Shown one piece after another: positions 1-4,723 of a stretch of DNA of 6,284 nt. The stretch is from contig JACMKV010000104.1 in NCBI GenBank assembly GCA_014379915.1, forward strand, positions 1-6,284, written 5' to 3'. Both the position numbers and the translations under genes were made by a program. Below the pieces are notes generated by a model that made no database searches, had not been told where the DNA came from, and saw only the letters and a program-made list of their open reading frames with translations. The stretch comes from Burkholderiales bacterium. GTDB lineage: Bacteria > Pseudomonadota > Gammaproteobacteria > Burkholderiales > JACMKV01. Each line of letters opens with the position of its first letter. Positions within the stretch are counted from its first letter, which is position 1.

Positions 1-926
1 AGCTTGCCGCCGCTGACTTTGGTCAGCGTCGCATCGAAGGTGCTCGATGCCGGATCGTGATTGAAATCGACCGACACCAGCGGCTTGGTGTTGTAGTTCA
101 AAACGCCTTTCAATTCGTTTTCCGACGCGGCCTTCATGATGTTGTTGACTTCGTCGACGCTGGTGTCGCGCGCCGCGACGAACGACAAATCGACCAGCGA
201 GACGTTGATCGTCGGTATACGCACGGCAAAGCCATCGAGTTTGCCGTCCAGTTCGGGCAGCACCAGGCCGACCGCGGCGGCGGCGCCGGTCTTGGTCGGG
301 ATCATCGACATCGTCGCCGAGCGCGCGCGGCGCAGGTCCTCGTGGTAGACGTCGCTCAGCACCTGATCGTTGGTGTAAGCATGCACTGTCGTCATCAAGC
401 CTTGTAAGACGCCGATCTTGTCGTTCAGCGGCTTGACCAGCGGGGCCAGGCAGTTGGTCGTGCACGACGCGTTCGAAATCACCGTGTCCGACGCCTTCAA
501 CGTTTTGTGATTGACGCCGTAAACGATGGTCGCGTCGACATCCTTGCCGCCCGGCGCCGAGATGATGACTTTTTTTGCGCCGGCCTGCAGGTGGGCGGAG
601 GCTTTTGCTTTAGTGGTGAAGAGCCCGGTGCATTCGTGCACGACGTCGACCTTCAAATCTTTCCACGGCAGTTCGGCTGGGTTGCGCACGGCCAGCACCT
701 TGATGCGATCGCCATTGACGACCAGAAAGTCGCCGTCGACCTCAATGCTGCCATTGAATTTGCCGTGGGTCGTGTCGTAACGCGTCAGATGCGCGTTGGT
801 TTCGGCGTTGCCGAGATCGTTGATTGCGACGATCTGGATTTCCTTATTGCGCCCCGACTCGTACAGCGCGCGCAGCACGTTGCGACCGATGCGGCCGTAG
901 CCGTTGATGGCGATACGAATTGCCAT
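1..926 (-). CDS. gap: Glyceraldehyde-3-phosphate dehydrogenase, type I (3' end outside window)
   Basis: Phosphorylating GAPDH interconverts glyceraldehyde-3-phosphate and 1,3-bisphosphoglycerate with NAD(P) in the cytosol, in glycolysis, gluconeogenesis or the Calvin cycle. The frame is open from the ATG at 926-924 to the window edge, giving 308 full codons; a typical length is about 335, so roughly 25-30 C-terminal residues are missing. The N-terminal Rossmann motif INGYGRIGRN (residues 7-16) is visible. Asp37 in AINDL suggests NAD preference. The active site SNASCTTN carries the catalytic Cys155 (codon 464-462), and His182 in TVHAYTND lies 27 residues later, the same spacing as Cys149/His176 of the classical enzymes. 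The segments RIPTINVSLVDLSF and DFNHDPASSTFDATLTKVS are typical of the family. The start is supported by a strong Shine-Dalgarno. The gene follows tkt after 20 bp, so it is almost certainly co-transcribed. Tyr at position 10 replaces the commoner Phe, a conservative change. A paralogous role such as erythrose-4-phosphate dehydrogenase (Epd) is unlikely from the sequence but not excluded. Confidence 0.97.
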   Translation of the reverse strand, partial: MAIRIAINGYGRIGRNVLRALYESGRNKEIQIVAINDLGNAETNAHLTRYDTTHGKFNGSIEVDGDFLVVNGDRIKVLAVRNPAELPWKDLKVDVVHECTGLFTTKAKASAHLQAGAKKVIISAPGGKDVDATIVYGVNHKTLKASDTVISNASCTTNCLAPLVKPLNDKIGVLQGLMTTVHAYTNDQVLSDVYHEDLRRARSATMSMIPTKTGAAAAVGLVLPELDGKLDGFAVRIPTINVSLVDLSFVAARDTSVDEVNNIMKAASENELKGVLNYNTKPLVSVDFNHDPASSTFDATLTKVSGGK

Positions 927-930
927 TATT

Positions 931-937
931 TCTCCTC
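931..937 (-). promoter_or_regulatory. Shine-Dalgarno of gap
   Basis: On the minus strand this reads GAGGAGA, ending 4 nt before the ATG at 926. It is a strong ribosome binding site lying inside the 20-bp tkt-gap spacer. It fixes the gap start and argues for independent translation initiation on a shared transcript. No promoter fits in the spacer itself. Confidence 0.8.
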
Positions 938-946
938 GCAAAAGCG

Positions 947-3007
947 CTATTCTACCGCAGCGCGGCAGCCTGTTTCCGCGCGCGCCGCCGGTTTATTCAG
1001 GGCAAACACACGTTGCGCGGTGTCAACGACGTTTTCGGTAGTGAATCCAAAGTATTTGAACAGCTCGACGGCCGGCGCCGATTCGCCGAAGGTATCGATG
1101 CCGACGACTGCGCCATCGAGCCCCACGTACTTGCGCCAGTAATCGCTGATGCCGGCCTCGATCGCTACCCTTGGTGTACCGCGCGGCAAGACGGCCTGCC
1201 GATAGCTTTCGGGCTGTCGATCGAACACGCTCGTGCACGGCATCGAGACGACGCGGGCGACGATGTTCGTTTTCGCCAGCGCCTTGCTTGCTTCGACCGC
1301 GAGTTGGACTTCAGAGCCGGTTGCGATCAGCACGATATCGGGGTCTTTCTCAGCCGCATCGAGTAGCACCGCCTCGAGCAAAACATAACCGCCGCGCGCG
1401 ATTGCGGCGACCGCAGCGTCGTCTCTTTTTTGGAAAGCCAGATTCTGCCGGCTGAACAGTAAACAACTCGGGCCATCCCGGCGCTCGATCGCCGAAGTCC
1501 AGGCGATCAGCGATTCGACCGTGTCGCATGGACGCCAGACATCCATGTTCGGGATATAGCGCAAGGTCGCCGTCTGCTCGACCGCTTGATGCGTCGGGCC
1601 GTCTTCGCCGAGCCCGATCGAATCGTGAGTGTAAACGAAGATGCTGCGAATCTTCATCAGCGCCGCCATGCGCAGCGCGTTGCGCGCGTATTCAGAGAAC
1701 ATCAGAAACGTCGCGCCGTACGGAATCAGGCCGCCGTACAGCGCCATGCCGTTGACCATCGCCGACATGCCGAATTCGCGGACGCCAAAATACAGCGTAT
1801 TGCCGCCGCTGGTTTTGTCCACCGCGCGTGAGCCCGACCACAGCGTCAGATTCGAACCGGTCAAGTCCGCCGAGCCGCCGATCAATTCGGGCAGAACGGG
1901 CGCCAGGCCTTCGATCGAATTTTGCGAGGCTTTGCGGGTGGCGATGTTTTCGGCTTTCTCGCGCGCTTTCCGAATCAGCGCGTCGACATGCGTGCGCCAA
2001 TTTGCGGGCAATTCGCCGGCCAGTCGGCGATCGAACTCGGCGCCGATATTGGGAAAGCTTAGTCGGTAGCGGGCAAATAGCTGGCGCCAGCCGGACTCGC
2101 GCTTCGCGCCTTTTTCGCGCGCATCCCAGCCATCGTAAATGTCCTGCGGCACTTCGAACGCCTGATACGGCCAGGCGAGATGCTCGCGCGTCGCCACCAC
2201 CTCCTCGTTGCCGAGCGCGCTGCCGTGGCAATCGTGGCCGCCGCCCTTGTTCGGCGAGCCTTTGCCAATGATGGTCTTGCAGCAGATCAGCGTCGGCTGC
2301 AGTGTGTTCACCTTCGCTGCGATCAGCGCCGCGTCGATTTTCTCCGGATTGTGGCCATCGACATCGGCGATCACCTGCCAGTCATACGCCTGAAACCGCT
2401 GCGGCGTGTTATCGGTGAACCAGCCTTCGACCTTGCCATCGATCGAAATCCCGTTGTCATCGTAGATCGCGATCAGCTTGCCGAGACCCAGCGTTCCGGC
2501 CAGCGAACATACCTCGTGCGAAATGCCTTCCATCAAACAGCCGTCGCCAACAAACACGTACGTGTAATGGTCGAGGATGGCGAAGCCGGGACGATTGAAT
2601 TCCGCAGCGAGCACTTTTTCGGCCAACGCCATGCCGACCGCATTGGCGAGGCCTTGACCGAGCGGACCGGTCGTCGTCTCTATGCCGGGCGTGTAGCCGT
2701 ATTCGGGATGGCCCGGTGTCTTCGAGTGGAGTTGGCGAAAGCGCTTGATTTCGTCGATCGACAGATCGTAACCGGACAAATGCAGCAGCGCGTAATGCAG
2801 CATCGAGCCGTGGCCGTTCGACAGGATGAAGCGATCGCGATTCGGCCACTTCGGGTTCGCCGGATTGTGGCGCAGATGGTTGTTCCACAACACCTCGGCG
2901 ATATCGGCCATGCCCATCGGCATGCCGGGATGGCCCGAGTTGGCTTTTTGCACGGCGTCCATCGCCAGAACGCGAATCGCGTTCGCCAAATCACTGCGCG
3001 TTGCCAT
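947..3007 (-). CDS. tkt: Transketolase
   Basis: This thiamine-diphosphate enzyme moves two-carbon ketol units between sugar phosphates in the pentose phosphate pathway or Calvin cycle. The protein is 686 residues. The ATG at 3007 (MATRSDLANA) is chosen because the family homology begins there and an RBS precedes it; the open frame runs 45 codons further upstream but that stretch is not transketolase-like. The three domains are the ThDP pyrophosphate domain (about 1-330), the pyrimidine domain (about 350-525) and the C-terminal domain (about 540-670). Active-site residues fall at the E. coli TktA numbers: His26 in SGHPG, His66 in SNGHGS, His100, the GDG motif with Asp155, Asn185 in DDNGIS, His261, Glu411 in REFGMS, and His473 in PTHQ. 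The enzyme should therefore be active. E. coli TktA has 663 residues; much of the excess is an Ala/Arg-rich C-terminal tail of about 17 residues (NKPAARAETGCRAAVE) that looks non-essential. It is followed by gap after 20 bp and preceded by a 425-bp non-coding region. Confidence 0.97.
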   Translation of the reverse strand: MATRSDLANAIRVLAMDAVQKANSGHPGMPMGMADIAEVLWNNHLRHNPANPKWPNRDRFILSNGHGSMLHYALLHLSGYDLSIDEIKRFRQLHSKTPGHPEYGYTPGIETTTGPLGQGLANAVGMALAEKVLAAEFNRPGFAILDHYTYVFVGDGCLMEGISHEVCSLAGTLGLGKLIAIYDDNGISIDGKVEGWFTDNTPQRFQAYDWQVIADVDGHNPEKIDAALIAAKVNTLQPTLICCKTIIGKGSPNKGGGHDCHGSALGNEEVVATREHLAWPYQAFEVPQDIYDGWDAREKGAKRESGWRQLFARYRLSFPNIGAEFDRRLAGELPANWRTHVDALIRKAREKAENIATRKASQNSIEGLAPVLPELIGGSADLTGSNLTLWSGSRAVDKTSGGNTLYFGVREFGMSAMVNGMALYGGLIPYGATFLMFSEYARNALRMAALMKIRSIFVYTHDSIGLGEDGPTHQAVEQTATLRYIPNMDVWRPCDTVESLIAWTSAIERRDGPSCLLFSRQNLAFQKRDDAAVAAIARGGYVLLEAVLLDAAEKDPDIVLIATGSEVQLAVEASKALAKTNIVARVVSMPCTSVFDRQPESYRQAVLPRGTPRVAIEAGISDYWRKYVGLDGAVVGIDTFGESAPAVELFKYFGFTTENVVDTAQRVFALNKPAARAETGCRAAVE

Positions 3008-3014
3008 AAATAGA

Positions 3015-3019
3015 TTCCT
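3015..3019 (-). promoter_or_regulatory. Shine-Dalgarno of tkt
   Basis: The minus strand reads CCAGGAATCTATTTATGG: AGGAA sits 7 nt before the ATG at 3007. It decides the start against the longer open frame reaching 3142, which has no comparable ribosome binding site in support. Confidence 0.7.
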
Positions 3020-3041
3020 GGATTGACGAGGCCGCTGCGCC

Positions 3042-3060
3042 GCCGACAACACGGGTCGGC
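3042..3060 (-). other. Small hairpin in the tkt leader
   Basis: GCCGAC (3042-3047) and GTCGGC (3055-3060) are perfect 6-bp inverted arms around a 7-nt loop, 35 bp upstream of the tkt ATG and within its predicted 5' leader. No T-run follows it, so it is not a terminator. It matches no riboswitch I recognise. In a GC-rich genome a stem this short can arise by chance. Confidence 0.3.
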
Positions 3061-3083
3061 AGTCGCCGCCTTGCGGAATGCGG

Positions 3084-3089
3084 ATTGTA
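3084..3089 (-). promoter_or_regulatory. Candidate -10 box of a tkt promoter
   Basis: The minus strand reads TTTAGTACAATCC; TACAAT matches TATAAT at five of six positions, in an AT-richer patch of an otherwise GC-rich leader. Transcription would start near 3077, giving a leader of about 70 nt. No good -35 is seen at 17-18 bp spacing (the hexamers there are GATCGC and CGATCG), so the call rests on the -10 alone. It lies outside the repeat element, which suggests tkt keeps its own promoter. Confidence 0.3.
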
Positions 3090-3212
3090 CTAAACCCTTC
3101 CGTACGGCGATCGAGACGGCATGCTGCCCGGATTTCGAACACTACGAGCTAAACAAGCTGGCTGTTGAAAAACGTCGCGAGCACAGCGCGCTGCCTGCGG
3201 GAGGAGCAGGAT

Positions 3213-3232
3213 TCCACGCCGGCAGGCGTGGA
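3213..3232. other. Perfect 8-bp hairpin inside the element
   Basis: TCCACGCC (3213-3220), loop GGCA (3221-3224), GGCGTGGA (3225-3232). It is a stable GC-rich stem with a four-base loop. There is no adjacent T-run on either strand, so it does not look like a simple intrinsic terminator. It might stabilise or process an ntrX 3' end if the transcript reaches it. Its right arm overlaps the left arm of the larger 3230-3300 dyad. Confidence 0.6.
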
Positions 3233-3300
3233 TGCGACCCCGAAGGCGCGCAAGCGACCGCGATCATCCGGCGCCTGGCATCCGCTTTGCGGTCGCATCC
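3230..3300. repeat. 10-bp inverted repeat with a competing inner pairing
   Basis: GGATGCGACC (3230-3239) is exactly complementary in inverted orientation to GGTCGCATCC (3291-3300). The right arm can instead pair in part with the nearer GCGACCGC (3254-3261), because GCGGTCGC occupies 3289-3296; that is also a perfect 8-bp match. The two foldings are mutually exclusive. A further outer pair, 3203-3210 with 3313-3320, encloses the first one. Part of the arm also occurs as direct copies: GCGACC at 3234 and 3254, GCATCC at 3278 and 3295. Confidence 0.6.
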
Positions 3301-3361
3301 CCTGAAGGGGCCCCTGCTCCGCGCTGCGCGGACGCACGAGGTGCTGCGGGTCGAAGAAGCT

Positions 3362-3386
3362 GGAATGTACAGTACATGAGCATTCC
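3362..3386. other. Palindrome ATGTAC-A-GTACAT within the element
   Basis: Perfect 6-bp arms at 3365-3370 and 3372-3377 surround A3371. The outer GGAATG (3362-3367) and CATTCC (3381-3386) form an alternative inverted pair. The AT-rich palindrome contrasts with its GC-rich surroundings. It could be an internal structural part of the repeat or a protein-binding dyad; nothing in the sequence names a binding protein. Confidence 0.45.
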
Positions 3387-3432
3387 GAGGCCCCTGAGCA
3401 ACGAAGTACTGGCAAGCGCAGCAGTTTTTCTG

Positions 3433-4692
3433 CTAATCGTCGTTTTTCTTCGGCAGGCGCACGCCTAATTGCTTGAGCTTGCGGTACAGATGCGTGCGCT
3501 CCAGTCCGACACTGTCGGCGACGCGGCTCATATTGCCGCGTTCCTGGGCGATATGGTGTTCGAAATAAATGCGTTCGAACGCATCGCGCGCTTCGCGCAG
3601 AGGCAGATGCAACGGCAGCGCACTGCCCGATGCGCGCTGCTCGATATCGAATTGCGTGAGGACCCGGTTGACGTCGCCGAGGCTGATCTCTTCGTCGAGC
3701 GAGGTCAGGGCCAGGGTTTTTACCGCGCTTTCGAGCTGCGCCAGATTGCCTGGCCAATCCTGGTTGCGCAGCGCATTCAACGCAGCCATGCTGAACTGGC
3801 GGCGCGGCGAATGCTTGGTTTCTATGCAGCGCGACAGAATCAGGTTGGCCAGCTCGGGAACATCTTCGCAATGCTGGCCCAAGTTCGGCACGCCGATTGT
3901 CAGCCCGCTGACGGCGCTGAACAGGCGCGAGTCGAACGCCCCTTGGGCGACCTGATCAGGCAGCGATTTCGACACCGCGCAAATCAGTCGCACGTTGTAT
4001 TTGTCGAGCTTGGCGATCAACAACAGCAAGCCCTTCTGCTCGAGCCGGCTCAATTCGCCGATATCGTGCAGAAACAAAATGCCGTCACGCGCCTGATTCA
4101 GCAGATCGAGCGGCGCTTCGGCCAGCACGCCGGGATGCTCGGGGGCGATCCATGGCGTGTTCGCTCGATGCAGGAAGCGCGCGCACAGCTCGACTTCGCA
4201 ACCCGGGTCAGCGCTCAGGAGCAACGGCGTTTTCAGGTTTGCAACCTGTTCGAGCCGCTGCTTCAGTTCCGCGATAATGGGCGCGCGCCCCAGACTGCCT
4301 AAAGACAAGGCCGGATCGATCTTCGGCTCGCCGCGGCGCAACGCACGGCCTACGGTGCTGAGTAGCTTCTGCAAGCCGATCGGCTTTTCCAGGAAGTCGT
4401 ACGCGCCGATGCGCGTCGCTTCGACGGCAGTATCGATCGTGCCGTGGCCCGACATCATCACGACCGGCATGGTCAGAAGCCCGCCGCTCGCCCATTCGCG
4501 CAGCAGCGTGATGCCGTCGGTATCGGGCATCCATATGTCGAGCAGCACCAGATCCGGGCGGTTTTGACTGCGCATGCTGCGCGCCTGCCCGGCGTTTTCG
4601 GCGAGCTTGACCAGATAACCCTCGTCGCGCAGGATCTCCGATAACAACTCGCGTATGCCGACCTCGTCGTCGACGACCAGAATCTGATTCAT
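3433..4692 (-). CDS. ntrX: NtrX-family response regulator with a degenerate AAA+ domain
   Basis: The 419-residue cytoplasmic regulator is the presumed phosphorylation target of the kinase encoded just upstream. The receiver domain (about 1-120) is intact: Asp8 and Asp9, phospho-acceptor Asp52 in LLDIWMP, Ser81 and Lys103. The C-terminal Fis-type helix-turn-helix (about 362-410) is a close NtrX match, with GNMSRVADSVGLERTHLYRK. The central region (about 135-345) still follows the AAA+ outline but lacks its working parts. Walker A is ADPGCEVE with Val167 in place of Lys; Walker B reads LFLHDIG with His209 for Asp; the GAFTGA sigma-54 loop is missing; both arginine-finger positions (Asp254, Ala260) and the sensor II arginine (Ala318 in WPGNLAQL) are lost. 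It should bind DNA under phosphorylation control but not act as a sigma-54 ATPase activator. The ATG at 4692 has a Shine-Dalgarno, and the gene lies 31 bp after the kinase. Its stop codon abuts the repeat element. The family is confident; the targets are unknown. Confidence 0.92.
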   Translation of the reverse strand: MNQILVVDDEVGIRELLSEILRDEGYLVKLAENAGQARSMRSQNRPDLVLLDIWMPDTDGITLLREWASGGLLTMPVVMMSGHGTIDTAVEATRIGAYDFLEKPIGLQKLLSTVGRALRRGEPKIDPALSLGSLGRAPIIAELKQRLEQVANLKTPLLLSADPGCEVELCARFLHRANTPWIAPEHPGVLAEAPLDLLNQARDGILFLHDIGELSRLEQKGLLLLIAKLDKYNVRLICAVSKSLPDQVAQGAFDSRLFSAVSGLTIGVPNLGQHCEDVPELANLILSRCIETKHSPRRQFSMAALNALRNQDWPGNLAQLESAVKTLALTSLDEEISLGDVNRVLTQFDIEQRASGSALPLHLPLREARDAFERIYFEHHIAQERGNMSRVADSVGLERTHLYRKLKQLGVRLPKKNDD

Positions 4693-4696
4693 CGTG

Positions 4697-4701
4697 CTCC
4701 T
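4697..4701 (-). promoter_or_regulatory. Shine-Dalgarno of ntrX
   Basis: The minus strand reads ACAGGAGCACGATG: AGGAG lies 4 nt before the ATG at 4692, inside the 31-bp spacer after the kinase stop codon. It supports the ntrX start. The spacer is too short for an obvious separate promoter, so the two genes are read as one operon. Confidence 0.75.
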
Positions 4702-4723
4702 GTAAGCGTGCTTGCCAGACGCA

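Larger units (their letters stand above)
3161..3430. repeat. Dyad-rich MITE-like intergenic element
   Basis: This is about 270 bp with no credible gene, filling most of the ntrX-tkt gap. The left end reads GGCTGTTGAAAAACGTCGCG (from 3160) and the right end contains GCAGTTTTTC. The core GAAAAAC at 3167-3173 and its reverse complement GTTTTTC at 3424-3430 form short imperfect terminal inverted repeats. Inside are nested inverted repeats: GGAGCAGG (3203-3210) with CCTGCTCC (3313-3320), GGATGCGACC (3230-3239) with GGTCGCATCC (3291-3300), an 8-bp hairpin at 3213-3232, and a palindrome at 3365-3377. This pattern fits a non-autonomous mobile repeat or REP/ERIC-like sequence. Ends of the form GCTGTTGAAAAAC recall several insertion-sequence termini, but that is memory, not a search. 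Exact borders are uncertain, and the right one may reach 3436, inside the ntrX stop codon. With only one copy in view, mobility is inference. Confidence 0.5.

Noticed and set aside
897..899. Tyr10 in the GAPDH GYGRIGRN motif as a sign of an unusual enzyme
   Set aside because: Phe-to-Tyr is conservative here, and all catalytic residues (Cys155, His182) and cofactor residues are present.
507..1142. 211-codon plus-strand open frame opposite gap and the tkt end
   Set aside because: It is an antisense shadow crossing two confident genes and has no recognisable protein family.
2180..3013. 277-codon plus-strand open frame opposite tkt
   Set aside because: It is an antisense shadow of transketolase, whose catalytic residues fix the minus-strand reading. 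There is no domain or convincing RBS.
3008..3142. N-terminal extension of tkt by 45 codons
   Set aside because: The extension has no transketolase similarity. The ATG at 3007 has a well-spaced AGGAA, and active-site numbering from it matches E. coli TktA exactly.
3420..3434. AGCAG-TTTTT-CTGCT as an intrinsic terminator of ntrX
   Set aside because: The stem is only 5 bp and overlaps the stop codon. On the ntrX coding strand the loop is A-rich and no T-run follows, so it lacks terminator structure.
3149..3871. 240-codon minus-strand open frame covering the element and the 3' part of ntrX
   Set aside because: It overlaps ntrX out of frame, is rich in Arg/Ala/Ser/Gln as GC-rich shadow frames are, and shows no domain. 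Inside the repeat it merely translates the dyads.
3469..4302. 277-codon plus-strand open frame opposite ntrX
   Set aside because: It is an antisense shadow of a well-supported gene in GC-rich DNA, with no recognisable motif and compositionally driven Gln/Arg/Ala runs.
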